Assembly: GCA_021399405.1 (NCBI GenBank)
Contig: JAAFKL010000034.1
Span: 1 to 33,054 of the forward strand
Length of the DNA: 33,054 nucleotides
Direction of reading: 5' to 3'
From: Candidatus Heimdallarchaeota archaeon
GTDB lineage: Archaea; Asgardarchaeota; Heimdallarchaeia; Heimdallarchaeales; Kariarchaeaceae
Within the stretch, counting starts at the first letter, position 1. Each line of letters begins with the position of its first letter. The notes under the pieces were generated by a model that was not told the origin of the DNA, made no database searches, and worked only from the letters and a program-made list of their open reading frames with translations. Position numbers and translations under genes: made by a program. This document shows, in pieces, positions 8,857-18,536 of this stretch.

Positions 8857-11742
8857 TTACTCTCCGAAATTTGCTATTTTTTCTAGCATTGATTCAATAT
8901 AATTTGAAATATTCGTACCCTTCGTATACACTCGATTTGATTTCTTGTAGGTCCCAACAAGCTTATTTTCAATCAACAGTAACTCAAGCAAATTTTCTGC
9001 TTGATCTTCTGGACAACGTATCACTTCTGCAATTTTAACTAGATCAATCGGCAGCCCATCCTGAGTCATCTGAATTAATGTTAAAAGTGGTTGCCAAGGC
9101 TCAAACCATTGTTTTCTGCTACCAATAATTTCTTCATAATTACTTATGGCAGTCTTAAGTTTAGATAATCCTTCATTTATTTGATTTTGATAATTTTCTA
9201 ATTCATTTCTGTTGAAATTAATCAAAGGCAAGTGATCATCTACTTCTGGTAAATCAGCTAATCCTTCTTGAAGTGCTACCACACTTTTGAAATCTAGTAG
9301 GAATTGATTTAACTCACCCATTGAGTGCATATAACCCATTTCGGCTTCATTTAAGTGAATAGGAGATGTCGTATTATTTACCAATTCCTTAAGTTCCTTT
9401 AAGTTCGCTGAATTCAAAGATTTTCTTAAGGCAATGATTAGAGAATCCCAATCCTCTACCATCTCCTTGACATTTTGATATCTTGATGATTGCACCAATG
9501 TTCTGGCAAATTTATTTTTTAATCCATGAATTTCAGCATTGTTCATATCTTCAAGACTTGAAAATCCTCTTTTTTCAATCGATTGCTTTTCTGAGTGGTT
9601 GACGTAACCTTCTTTTTTGGCCTTCGTGTTTAATCGCTTGAGTCTTACAGTAAAGTAGATTATGGCAGATGCAGAGAATATAATAATTAGCCCACCGATT
9701 ATTGTATCAGCAGGATTATCAGGATTTAATCCATAATCATGCTCAAATTTATTTGGTAGAAAATCCCCATCCCTGTCATCATTTGAATCGTCTTTCAATG
9801 GATTTAAGTTGTGATCAACTTCATAACCATCACTGATACCATCTCCATCCGTATCTGGATTATTTGGATCTGTCTGAGCATTGTATTCTTCAACATTATT
9901 GAGGCCATCATTATCCAAATCCCCTAGTGAATCAAGGCTATACGTAGGATCTAGCCCTCTGTCAAATTCCCACTTATCGGGCATTGTATCACGATCGGTA
10001 TCATTCGAATTTGGATCAAATGAATTCGATATTTCAAAAGGATCAGATAATCCATCGGCATCACTATCTAGATTATTAGGTGATGTATTAAAAAAATGCA
10101 CCTCATCACCATCATTCAAGCCATCGCTATCAGCGTCTGAATTATATGGGCTAGTTTTTGCATTAAATTCTTCATAATTAAGCAATTCATCTGTATCTTG
10201 ATCACCCATCGGATCAAGTTTCATTATACTCAAAAATAATTGTTTTAAAGGAATTTCTAATGATACTTCCAAACCGGGGAGATTATTTTCCTTTGCAGTA
10301 CCAATTATAATCAGTCTTCCTTTATTATCAACTGCAAATCCGCTTGCGCCAGCTGAATCAGATGTCGATAAATAATCAGTGCTCCATACCATGGAATTTG
10401 CGGGATTAAATTTTGTAATTTTACTATATCTTACTAGCTCATCTGATAAGCCGTAGGAAAAATATGCATTTTGGGTAGGTAAACCATCAATCGAGTCAGC
10501 CGAAATTCCATGTAGAATATACAAATTGTCATCTGCATCTATTGTCAAATCGTTCATAGTATTATCCACAACTCCACTATAGTATGATTTATACACTTGA
10601 GCTCCATCAGTGTCATATTTGGTAAAATACATATCAGTAGCGTCTGCGGTAAACTCTCGATCGATATGGCCACCAGTAAAAATTTGGTTGTTACTATCGA
10701 TTACAATGGATTCTACAATTCTCTTACCAAAATCATTGGGCGCTCCCTTAAGGTAAGTACTCCAATTTAATATTCCTGAATTTGTAAACTTAGCTAAGAA
10801 GCCTGACCAAAATTGTGAATTCGCGGAATCATCTGGGTTAAGGAGTGGAAATTTATTTGAAGAGGTTGATCCGCCTATAATGATGTTGTTATCCCGGTCA
10901 ATCATTATATCGTTAAGATATTCCTCGCCCAAACCACCGAAAAAGGTACTCCACTTCAATATACCAGAAGAATTAATTTTGGCAATATACACATCTGTTA
11001 TTCCACCAAAAGTTAGTTGGTATGGATTAAGCAAAGGAAAGTTTGTTGAGCGTGTTGTACCTGAAATGAAAATATTATTATCAGAATCAATGGCTAATTT
11101 TGATTTTCCAAGACCATCAGACTCATGCGCAAAACCAAATTCTCCATCTTTGTTGTCTCCCCCAATATATGTACTCCAAATTAAATTACCCCCACTAGAA
11201 AATTTAGAAAGAAAGATATCTCTAGTGCCATTTAACTGTGTATCCAAGGCGTTGAGAGATGTGGGAAAATCGTCTGATTCAGTATAACCAGTTACAATAA
11301 TATTATCATCAGAATCGATTTTAACATCTATTAAAACATCCAATGAATTACCTCCCAAATATGTACCCCAAATAATATCACCATTTTCAGTTAATTTAAT
11401 TATATAGCCATCTAAGCCACCACTATAAGATTGGCTGAATCCGTTGAGTGCAGGAAAACTTTTTTGATCAGTTGTCCCTACAATTACTATATTGTTTTGA
11501 CTATCGATTTCAACAGTTTGTGCAGTTTGTGAAATCCCAACAGCTGCAGATGGCGAATAAGCTATTGATGAATCAATCAAAAATCGAGAATAAAAAAAAT
11601 CTGATTCTGAATATTGTTGATCTAAAGTAATACTTTGAGCTAAATCAATCGTTTCCTGAGGTAAATTTTCTGCAGTTATATTTCCAACAGGTTGTATAAG
11701 TAACAAAATTAGGAACAACAAAATTTTCGTTACTTTCCCCAT
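8857..11742 (-). CDS. membrane-anchored SBBP beta-propeller / thrombospondin type 3 repeat protein
   Basis: This 961-residue protein reads like a cell-surface receptor. Residues 1-24 form a signal peptide. Residues about 70-510 contain repeated SBBP-type blades, each with a pattern such as GNLIWSTYIGG followed by IDSDNNIFISGTT, which build a beta-propeller. Residues about 513-675 are calcium-binding thrombospondin type 3-like repeats (DTDGDGISDGYE and relatives). A single transmembrane helix spans about 679-699 and is followed by basic residues. About 260 cytoplasmic residues come next; they are helical, and residues about 893-945 resemble a winged-helix fold. The layout suggests an external sensor or adhesion part coupled to an internal domain. 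A TATA box at 11771-11776 lies about 32 bases before the ATG, so the mRNA probably has almost no leader. Ligand and partner are unknown. Confidence 0.85.
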   Translation of the reverse strand: MGKVTKILLFLILLLIQPVGNITAENLPQETIDLAQSITLDQQYSESDFFYSRFLIDSSIAYSPSAAVGISQTAQTVEIDSQNNIVIVGTTDQKSFPALNGFSQSYSGGLDGYIIKLTENGDIIWGTYLGGNSLDVLIDVKIDSDDNIIVTGYTESDDFPTSLNALDTQLNGTRDIFLSKFSSGGNLIWSTYIGGDNKDGEFGFAHESDGLGKSKLAIDSDNNIFISGTTRSTNFPLLNPYQLTFGGITDVYIAKINSSGILKWSTFFGGLGEEYLNDIMIDRDNNIIIGGSTSSNKFPLLNPDDSANSQFWSGFLAKFTNSGILNWSTYLKGAPNDFGKRIVESIVIDSNNQIFTGGHIDREFTADATDMYFTKYDTDGAQVYKSYYSGVVDNTMNDLTIDADDNLYILHGISADSIDGLPTQNAYFSYGLSDELVRYSKITKFNPANSMVWSTDYLSTSDSAGASGFAVDNKGRLIIIGTAKENNLPGLEVSLEIPLKQLFLSIMKLDPMGDQDTDELLNYEEFNAKTSPYNSDADSDGLNDGDEVHFFNTSPNNLDSDADGLSDPFEISNSFDPNSNDTDRDTMPDKWEFDRGLDPTYSLDSLGDLDNDGLNNVEEYNAQTDPNNPDTDGDGISDGYEVDHNLNPLKDDSNDDRDGDFLPNKFEHDYGLNPDNPADTIIGGLIIIFSASAIIYFTVRLKRLNTKAKKEGYVNHSEKQSIEKRGFSSLEDMNNAEIHGLKNKFARTLVQSSRYQNVKEMVEDWDSLIIALRKSLNSANLKELKELVNNTTSPIHLNEAEMGYMHSMGELNQFLLDFKSVVALQEGLADLPEVDDHLPLINFNRNELENYQNQINEGLSKLKTAISNYEEIIGSRKQWFEPWQPLLTLIQMTQDGLPIDLVKIAEVIRCPEDQAENLLELLLIENKLVGTYKKSNRVYTKGTNISNYIESMLEKIANFGE

Positions 11743-11767
11743 CTACGTATTGAAGGATACGTTTTAC

Positions 11768-11780
11768 AAATATAAATTTT
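11768..11780 (-). promoter_or_regulatory. TATA box of the propeller receptor gene
   Basis: Read on the minus strand, the box AAAATTTATATTT is centred about 32 bases before the ATG at 11742. This spacing fits a nearly leaderless archaeal transcript. It is called from position and base composition only. Confidence 0.5.
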
Positions 11781-12031
11781 ACGTGAGTCAATATTAATTA
11801 GGCACAACGCCTCTTGATTAACCTCTATTCGATCGTAATTACTATAAATTCGTAACTTATTTTGAAGTAATAAGATCAAACTAATCACCATAAAAATCAT
11901 TAGAATAAATTTTGTGATAGATAACTATGAATTGAAAAAATTGATCCCCTGTACACTACTAAATTCGTCCTCTTACGTATTTTTCATATAAGAATTCGGA
12001 CTTTAATTACTCCATTTGAAAATTATATGCA

Positions 12032-12043
12032 AAATATAATATA
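12032..12043 (+). promoter_or_regulatory. TATA box of the aminotransferase gene
   Basis: AAATATAATATA is centred about 28 bases before the ATG at 12065, which puts the start site at or within a base or two of the start codon. A leaderless mRNA is therefore likely. Confidence 0.5.
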
Positions 12044-12064
12044 TTATTATAGGCTATATCAACC

Positions 12065-13486
12065 ATGGGAAGAAGTAATTCTTCAAAAAAAACCCACCAT
12101 CCTGTAAATCCTTTGGAATTTGCATTAAAACCAGACGATGTGCTCTCACCCGAAGAGGAAGAATTATTTCCCAAATTAGATGTGCAGCATAAATTTATTC
12201 ATCTAACTGACAAACTACATGGACTTAGAAGATCCGCAACACTTGCTATTAACGAACACAGTGTAAAACTACAAAGTGAAGGGAAAAGGATATTTAGATT
12301 TGGTTTGGGTCAAAGTCCGTTTCCAGTACCAGAAATTGTAGTTAATGCATTGAGAGAGAATGCACATCAAAAAGAATATCTTGCAGTACAAGGCTTGATT
12401 GAATTGAGAGAAGCGGTTGTAGATTTTGCTCAACGTACAATTGGATTATATGTATCTCCAGATCAAGTTATGATTGGTCCTGGATCAAAAGAATTACTGT
12501 TCCTTGCACAATTATCTTTCAATGGAGATTTAATCATCCCGTCGCCCTGTTGGGTTTCATATATTCCACAAGCGAGAATTATCGGACATAAAATAAGATT
12601 AATTCACACTGATTATGAACATAGATACAGGATTACAGCAAACAAACTTCGTAATCTTTGCGAAGAGGATCGTATAAATAAATACAACAAACCACGATTA
12701 TTACTTATGAATTATCCTGGAAACCCTGATGGAAACTCCTACACACAGTATGAATTGGAAGCAATTGCAAGGGTCGCAAGGAAACACAATATTCTAATTC
12801 TTTCAGATGAAATTTATGCCGAAACCAAGTACGACGGAGATCATGTTAGCATATCTAAATACTATCCAGAGGGTACTATTGTAAGTGCTGGTTTATCCAA
12901 ATGGGCAGGTGCAGGTGGTTGGAGATTGGGAACTTTCATCTTTCCCAAACAACTAGATTGGTTACGAGAAGCGATGTGTGTAATAGCATCTGAAACCTAT
13001 ACAACTGTTAGTGCTCCAATTCAGTACGCAGCAATAACTGCATTTCGAGGGGCACCATCAATCGAGCATTACTTAGAAGGAACTCGTAGAATTCTAAAAT
13101 ATCTAGGTATATGGTGTGCTACTAAATTAAGAAAAGTAGGTGTACGAGTTCATGATCCCGTTGGTGCGTTCTATCTGTTTCTTGACTTTTCAACATTCGA
13201 AACTAAGTTCTATATCAAAGACATCAACACAACCCGTGAGATGACTGAAAAAATACTTGAACAAACTGGTGTCGCAATTCTACCTGGATCGGATTTTGCA
13301 AGATCTCCTGATGAATTCACTGCAAGATTAGCCTATGTCAATTTCAATGGTGAAAAAGCTCTACAAGCATTAGATACAACATATTTGAATCGCAAAATTG
13401 ACATTCACTTTTTGAAACGCTACTGTAATGATACAGTAGATGGGATCAGAGCATTGGTGAATTGGTTGGAAAACATTGGTCGGTAA
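12065..13486 (+). CDS. PLP-dependent aminotransferase, class I/II (fold type I)
   Basis: This 473-residue enzyme belongs to the aspartate-aminotransferase superfamily, which moves amino groups between amino acids and 2-oxo acids. The pyridoxal-phosphate lysine is K279 in SAGLSKWAGAGGWRLG. The ring-contacting aspartate is D248 in LSDEIYAE, the Asn/Pro/Gly motif is NYPGNPDG near 216-223, and the substrate-carboxylate arginine is probably in ARLAYVNF near 436. The first 45 or so residues are a polar extension, making it longer than the usual 390-430 residues. It stands alone, divergent from the propeller gene and 135 bases before hef. The sequence does not tell me the substrate; aspartate, alanine, aromatic or aminoadipate activity are all possible. 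Confidence 0.85.
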   Translation: MGRSNSSKKTHHPVNPLEFALKPDDVLSPEEEELFPKLDVQHKFIHLTDKLHGLRRSATLAINEHSVKLQSEGKRIFRFGLGQSPFPVPEIVVNALRENAHQKEYLAVQGLIELREAVVDFAQRTIGLYVSPDQVMIGPGSKELLFLAQLSFNGDLIIPSPCWVSYIPQARIIGHKIRLIHTDYEHRYRITANKLRNLCEEDRINKYNKPRLLLMNYPGNPDGNSYTQYELEAIARVARKHNILILSDEIYAETKYDGDHVSISKYYPEGTIVSAGLSKWAGAGGWRLGTFIFPKQLDWLREAMCVIASETYTTVSAPIQYAAITAFRGAPSIEHYLEGTRRILKYLGIWCATKLRKVGVRVHDPVGAFYLFLDFSTFETKFYIKDINTTREMTEKILEQTGVAILPGSDFARSPDEFTARLAYVNFNGEKALQALDTTYLNRKIDIHFLKRYCNDTVDGIRALVNWLENIGR

Positions 13487-13580
13487 AATTATCGTAGTGA
13501 AATTAACAAAATTATTCTGCGCTGACTAATAAATTGAAAAATATTCTTGAGATATTAATTTTAAGCCACTCTGTGATAAT

Positions 13581-13588
13581 TTTATATA
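13581..13588 (+). promoter_or_regulatory. TATA box of hef
   Basis: TTTATATA lies about 37 bases before the ATG at 13622 and within the only intergenic space in front of the gene, so the expected leader is about 10 bases. It is called from position. Confidence 0.5.
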
Positions 13589-13621
13589 GGTTACATCGAG
13601 ATCAAAATTAGGTATTGGATC

Positions 13622-16036
13622 ATGACAACTTCTTCCTATCTCACTCATCCTTTGATCAAGGAAGAAACTATACAATCAAGGATTTACCAGCAGGTAATGT
13701 TCTCCACTGCAGTGAAAGATAACTCTTTGATTATTCTACCAACTGGTCTAGGTAAAACAATAATTATTTTGATGTTAATTGCCAAATTCCAGTTACAAGC
13801 ACCTGAAAAACAATCCATTATTATTGCACCTACTCGCCCACTTGTAGACCAGCATTATAGTAACTTTGTTGATTTACTGGAAATAAATTCGGACGAAATA
13901 GGAATCATATCCGGGAGTACTAAACCTGCTGATCGAAAGGCAATGTGGAAGCAATTAAAAGTTATAATTGCTACACCTCAGACATTAAGGAATGATATTA
14001 TTTCAGAATATGTCGATTTTAAACAAGTCTCTTTAATGTGTGTGGACGAAGCACATAGGGCAGTGAAGGATGATTCAACAGTTCTATGTACACAGCAATA
14101 TTTGAAACACAACCCAGATGGTCGTATAGCAGGTTTTACTGCATCACCCGGCAATCGGGATACTCTAGAAGCAGTCGTACACAATTTAGGTGTTAGGAAC
14201 ATTGAAGCGATGGATGAGAGACACCCCAATGTAAAACCCTATGTAAATATCATCAAAGATGATCAAATCATGATTAAACTCTCTGATGAGTTTAATGAAG
14301 TATTATCTATAATGAATAATTATCTAAAAGATAATCTAAAAGTGCTAAAAGAGATCGGTATGCTTGATTCCATTCAACTGAGCAGGTTCTCTAAAAAAGT
14401 ACTTCTTGCTCTACCTCAAAAACTCAATAAAAACCGAGGTAAAGAACTTGAAGAAAATGAATTCTTTGCCGGAATGAAGGCATATGGACAATTAATGATT
14501 GCTTCACATGCACACGAATTGGTAGAAACCCAGGGATTGATTGCGTTTATCAACTATTATGAAAACAAATCTGAGGAATTCAGGGTGTCTGAAAGGAGAT
14601 CTCTCAGAACCTTTCTCCAATCAAATGATATCAAAAAAGCTTACACGCTTAGTCAACAATTAATAAAAACGGGTGAGACTCATCCTAAATTCACAGAATT
14701 GTTATCTCGGATTACTGAACAAATTGAGAATAACCCTGAATCTCGAATGCTAATATTTGCCAATTATAAGGACACTGTAAACTTCTTGGTTGAGGAATTA
14801 AACAAGCTAACTAAAATTGAAGCACACAAATTTGTTGGTCAAACAAGCAATAGCAGAGGCAAAGGGCTCTCTCAGAAAAAGCAAAAAATAGTAATGGATC
14901 AGTTCAGAGATGGATTCTTTAACGTATTAGTCAGCACAAGTGTTGGAGAGGAAGGATTGGATGTTGCTCAATGTGACCTCGTGGTATTTTATGAGACAAT
15001 TCCATCGACTACAAGGTTAATTCAAAGACGTGGAAGAACAGGTCGAAAACGAGAAGGCAGGGTGATTTATCTGATTACCAAGGGTACGAGAGATGAGGCA
15101 TACTATTACGCTTCGCAACGTAAACGAAGAAGACTCATGGATGATGTTCTTGAAGTAAAAAAAGAGCTAGATTCGAAATTCAAAAACAGTTCCAGAAGTA
15201 AATTATTGACAGATGGATTCAAGCAATCTAGTTTGGACGAATATAGCCCCAACGACAAGAAATCTAAAGCAGTTAAGCCTGCCAAAAATGAAGTGGATAA
15301 CAAAATCGATGTAAACATAGGCAAGAAAGAGATCGAAAATGAAGAACTTGAGGAAAAACTGGTTGTCATTGTAGACCATCGGGAGAAGGGTTCTGCAATA
15401 ATGCGAGCCCTACTTGAACAAAATCTCAGAATTGATGCTCAATCGATTCCCATTGGAGATTATATCATCTCAGATGAAGTAGCAATTGAGCGGAAAACCG
15501 TACAGGATTTTGCTCAGACTTTACAAAATCGGGAACTCTTTGGCCAATTACAACATCTCAAAGAATCTTATCTTAAACCTCTTCTATTAATTGAAGGTGA
15601 AAATCTCTATCAATCAAGTATAAATCCAAATGCATTACGGGGGGCAATTGCTGCAATCAGTGTTGATATGGGAATACCTATAATTTGGACAAAAGATGCA
15701 GATGAGACTGCAGAGATGATTGCAACCATTACTAGACGAGAACAACTCGAACGAAAGAGGAAACCCCAGATTAAGAAACAATCAGGTAAGGATCTTGATA
15801 GAGTTCAACTAAACTTAATTTCAACATTACCAGAAATTAACTTTACACTTGCAAAAAGATTGCTTGAACATTTCAAAACACCAAGGGAATTGTTTTCAGC
15901 CCACCCTGATGAGTTAAAAGAAGTACATGGAATTGGTTTGAACAAAGCAAACAGTATTGATGTTATCCTTTCCAAACCATTCAAAAATAGGGAAGAGACT
16001 GAACTAAAGAAGAAAGAAAATGATAAGGATAAATAA
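13622..16036 (+). CDS. hef: Hef: SF2 helicase fused to XPF/ERCC4-type fork nuclease
   Basis: Hef acts on stalled replication forks and branched DNA in archaea and is related to FANCM and XPF. The 804 residues contain, in order, a superfamily 2 helicase, a flexible linker, an ERCC4 nuclease and a tandem helix-hairpin-helix. The helicase has Walker A LPTGLGKT (39-46), DEAH (142-145), TASPGN (173-178) and motif VI QRRGRTGR (468-475). The charged linker covers about 520-575. The nuclease has GDY (612-614) and the catalytic motif ERKTVQD (623-629). The helix-hairpin-helix region is at about 727-785. All key residues of both enzymes are present, so it should be active. The linker carries KQSSLDEY (534-541), which resembles a PCNA-binding PIP box. 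It has its own promoter and ends convergent with an MFS gene 22 bases away. Confidence 0.95.
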   Translation: MTTSSYLTHPLIKEETIQSRIYQQVMFSTAVKDNSLIILPTGLGKTIIILMLIAKFQLQAPEKQSIIIAPTRPLVDQHYSNFVDLLEINSDEIGIISGSTKPADRKAMWKQLKVIIATPQTLRNDIISEYVDFKQVSLMCVDEAHRAVKDDSTVLCTQQYLKHNPDGRIAGFTASPGNRDTLEAVVHNLGVRNIEAMDERHPNVKPYVNIIKDDQIMIKLSDEFNEVLSIMNNYLKDNLKVLKEIGMLDSIQLSRFSKKVLLALPQKLNKNRGKELEENEFFAGMKAYGQLMIASHAHELVETQGLIAFINYYENKSEEFRVSERRSLRTFLQSNDIKKAYTLSQQLIKTGETHPKFTELLSRITEQIENNPESRMLIFANYKDTVNFLVEELNKLTKIEAHKFVGQTSNSRGKGLSQKKQKIVMDQFRDGFFNVLVSTSVGEEGLDVAQCDLVVFYETIPSTTRLIQRRGRTGRKREGRVIYLITKGTRDEAYYYASQRKRRRLMDDVLEVKKELDSKFKNSSRSKLLTDGFKQSSLDEYSPNDKKSKAVKPAKNEVDNKIDVNIGKKEIENEELEEKLVVIVDHREKGSAIMRALLEQNLRIDAQSIPIGDYIISDEVAIERKTVQDFAQTLQNRELFGQLQHLKESYLKPLLLIEGENLYQSSINPNALRGAIAAISVDMGIPIIWTKDADETAEMIATITRREQLERKRKPQIKKQSGKDLDRVQLNLISTLPEINFTLAKRLLEHFKTPRELFSAHPDELKEVHGIGLNKANSIDVILSKPFKNREETELKKKENDKDK

Positions 16037-16057
16037 TTTTATTTTATAATTTATTGT

Positions 16058-17263
16058 TTATTGTTGAGTAGATATTGCACCGCTATTTTGCACTTCTATC
16101 TTTGATTTGAATATTGTCTGTTGTAATATCCAAAATCCGAGTATTATGAGTGAAATTGCAACATTCAACACCATGATTTGATTTCTTGACTTGGATAGCA
16201 AATCGAATAATAGTGTAGCAACAAAATATACAAACCCAACTGACATACTCATCAATGAAATTGCTGAAGCTCGAATATCTGATTCTGTTGCTTTATTGAT
16301 TTTTATTAGCACAATCACCCCAATTATAGCTCGTCCAATTTGGTGTAATCCTATTGCGAACAAAACTATCCATAATGCATTGTCGATTGCAAATAGAATA
16401 ACACCCATGGCACTTGTAGCAAATGCAAAGAAAGTGATTACTTTCCCATTTTTATTACGATTACCGATAAAATAAGTTGTACTAACTGCAACGAGGTTAG
16501 CACCTGCAAGTGCAAATCCAAACCAGAATGGGTCCACATTGTAATCTTCCAATTTCGGAATATATCCCCAAAACGCAATTCTAAGTACTACAGCTAGCAT
16601 TATTCCAAGTAAAAATGCTTCTTTGAATTTTGCCACTTTAAACATCTTCAGCGATTTTACCCAAGCAACTTTTGCACTTTCAACTTTATGTCTTTGAATT
16701 TCGAAAGATTTTGCATACAGTATGGCATTTACAAATACACCTACACTTGCAATATAAAGAGGACCTGTTAAACTATATGAAGCCAAAATACCCCCCGACA
16801 CAGTTAAGATAACTGCAGATCCCAAGAGCACTATTTTACCAGATGCTATGATTTTATGTGCACCTGGTTCATCATCAACTTCCAGATAAGTGTCCCATAT
16901 TGCAGCAGTGTCAGCTCCACTTATACTAGCAACTCCTATTGAAAAGAAGAACTCTGCCAATAGGAATCCATTGAAACCATGCAACAGTGCATATGCAATC
17001 AATCCTATTGAGATATTGACATATCCAAACATGATAACTTTCTTCCTTTCGAACAAATCTGCAATTATACCTGTTGGAACCTCCATTATTAAGAGCATTA
17101 GTGCAAATAATCCTTGAAGTAACAGCATCTCAGAGAAAGTGAGATTATCGCGGATCCATAGCCCCACTATTGCGACAATGGTTCCACTAAGCCAACCTAT
17201 TCTGCTTATCATATAAGCACGAACATTCCTTCGAACTATATTTTCGTCTATCATTTTTACCAT
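16058..17263 (-). CDS. MFS-type membrane transporter
   Basis: This 401-residue integral membrane protein has about 12 hydrophobic segments. The major-facilitator signature of the loop between helices 2 and 3, PTGIIADLFERKKVIMFG, is at residues 63-80, with the conserved Gly, Asp and Arg-Lys in place. A central, more polar loop near 190-215 separates the two halves as expected. It should move a small solute or drug across the membrane by secondary transport; the substrate cannot be read from sequence. The start is the ATG at 17263, with a second Met at codon 4. It is divergent from the aldolase gene and shares a 311-base intergenic region with it. Confidence 0.85.
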   Translation of the reverse strand: MVKMIDENIVRRNVRAYMISRIGWLSGTIVAIVGLWIRDNLTFSEMLLLQGLFALMLLIMEVPTGIIADLFERKKVIMFGYVNISIGLIAYALLHGFNGFLLAEFFFSIGVASISGADTAAIWDTYLEVDDEPGAHKIIASGKIVLLGSAVILTVSGGILASYSLTGPLYIASVGVFVNAILYAKSFEIQRHKVESAKVAWVKSLKMFKVAKFKEAFLLGIMLAVVLRIAFWGYIPKLEDYNVDPFWFGFALAGANLVAVSTTYFIGNRNKNGKVITFFAFATSAMGVILFAIDNALWIVLFAIGLHQIGRAIIGVIVLIKINKATESDIRASAISLMSMSVGFVYFVATLLFDLLSKSRNQIMVLNVAISLIILGFWILQQTIFKSKIEVQNSGAISTQQ

Positions 17264-17574
17264 CGAAAATTGTTTGTTTAACCCGTAATCACGAAACTGA
17301 TGAACATTTTGTTTTAATTTTTATAGTTAGTAATTTTAAAATAATTCTACATTCCCGTGATGTAAGCTCCACTAATAGTGTGGTGCTGAAATAGTGCAAA
17401 CATTAAAACTAGCTAATGCGAGTACTTTCACGGGTATTCAAATTGAATCTATCGAAAATAAATTTAAAGTTTTAGTTGTTCTGTTATGCAAGTTATCAAA
17501 TTCATTTCACTTAAAATTGTAGTAACCCAAATAAAAATTATAAAACAGAAGAGGGAATCGGTAATTGAAGTATA
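17264..17574. other. 311-base divergent region with paired CCCGTGA/TCACGGG arms
   Basis: The space between the transporter and the aldolase holds a distant inverted repeat, CCCGTGA at 17354-17360 and TCACGGG at 17428-17434. Inside it is a small hairpin, CACTA-a-TAGTG (about 17370-17380). In this AT-rich DNA the GC-rich arms stand out. A looped operator or a short structured RNA would both fit. The aldolase TATA box is listed separately. I see no reading frame worth calling. Confidence 0.4.
17535..17544 (+). promoter_or_regulatory. TATA box of the aldolase gene
   Basis: AAATTATAAA is centred about 35 bases before the ATG at 17575, so the predicted leader is only a few bases. GAGGG at 17550-17554 is too far from the start to be a convincing ribosome-binding site. 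Confidence 0.4.
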
Positions 17575-18480
17575 ATGTCTCGTGTCGATGAGATCATAAA
17601 TAACTACAAACATCGCTCCCCTGGAGTACGTTCTAAATTAAAGGAAATGATGAATACAGGTAAGCTAGCTAGAACTGGAAAGCTAGTGATTTTACCAGTT
17701 GATCAAGGCTTTGAGCATGGTCCAGCAAGGTCTTTCGCCCCCAATCCAAAAGGATATGATCCATTGTATCATGTAGAATTGGCAATAGAAAGTGGATGCA
17801 ATGCTTATGCAGCTCCTCTCGGTTTTATTGAAGCAGCTGCTTCAGAATATCCTGGACAGGTCCCATTAATTCTCAAGGTTAATAATAATAACTCGCTCTA
17901 TTCAAGCCCCAATCCATTATCTGCGATTACATCAGGAATAGAAGATGCTTTAGATCTCGGTTGTCATGGAATTGGTTTCACCATATATCCAGGTACTGCA
18001 GAAACAAACACTGGATTTGAGCAATTGAAATTTATGATACGAAGTGCACACGAAAACGGCTTGGCTGCAGTTGTATGGTCATATGCCCGTGGTGAGCAAA
18101 TTGCTAAGGAGGACGAAACCGCCCTTGATATCATTGCTTATTCTGCACATATTGCAGCTCAGATGGGAGCTGATATTATTAAAGTTAAACCCCCGACAGG
18201 TCGTATAGGACTGAAAGCTGCTGAGCAAGCATATGAAAATATTCCCAAAGCGACCTTAACTGAAAGAATTTCACATATTATCCAAAGCGCCTTCGATGGT
18301 AAAAGAATTACAATATTCTCAGGTGGAGCAGCAAAAGGAAAAGAAGCAGTATTAGATGAAATCAAAGAAATTAATTCAGGTGGCGGATTTGGCTCAATTA
18401 TTGGAAGAAACTCCTTCCAACGTAGCAAATCAGATGCTTTAGAATTATTAAATGACGTAATGAATATTTACAAGAATTAA
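17575..18480 (+). CDS. fba: class I fructose-bisphosphate aldolase (archaeal DhnA type)
   Basis: This 301-residue TIM-barrel enzyme belongs to the DhnA/FbaB family and should interconvert fructose 1,6-bisphosphate with dihydroxyacetone phosphate and glyceraldehyde 3-phosphate through a Schiff base. The N-terminal signature PVDQGFEHGP (41-50), the WSYARG segment (168-173) and ADIIKVKPPTG (199-209) with the candidate Schiff-base lysine (K203 or K205) are all present. The phosphate-binding FSGGAAKG lies near 253-260. The length is normal for the family. A related activity, 2-amino-3,7-dideoxy-heptulosonate synthase (AroA'), belongs to the same family, but the conserved motifs fit an aldolase of sugar metabolism better. 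It has its own promoter and no operon partner. Confidence 0.88.
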   Translation: MSRVDEIINNYKHRSPGVRSKLKEMMNTGKLARTGKLVILPVDQGFEHGPARSFAPNPKGYDPLYHVELAIESGCNAYAAPLGFIEAAASEYPGQVPLILKVNNNNSLYSSPNPLSAITSGIEDALDLGCHGIGFTIYPGTAETNTGFEQLKFMIRSAHENGLAAVVWSYARGEQIAKEDETALDIIAYSAHIAAQMGADIIKVKPPTGRIGLKAAEQAYENIPKATLTERISHIIQSAFDGKRITIFSGGAAKGKEAVLDEIKEINSGGGFGSIIGRNSFQRSKSDALELLNDVMNIYKN

Positions 18481-18536
18481 ATTATATTTTATAGATATTC
18501 AGATTTATAATAAAGGGAAATTGTTTAAGATACCCT

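Larger units (their letters stand above)
11743..12064. other. 322-base divergent promoter region
   Basis: This AT-rich region lies between two divergent genes and contains a TATA box for each. An inverted repeat CTTATT…AATAAG lies around 11859-11877. I see no reading frame or RNA gene that I would defend. Confidence 0.6.

Noticed and set aside
10880..11287. 135-codon plus-strand frame inside the propeller gene
   Set aside because: It lies fully antisense to a repeat-rich, well-supported coding region; its openness is a by-product of the codon pattern of the real gene.
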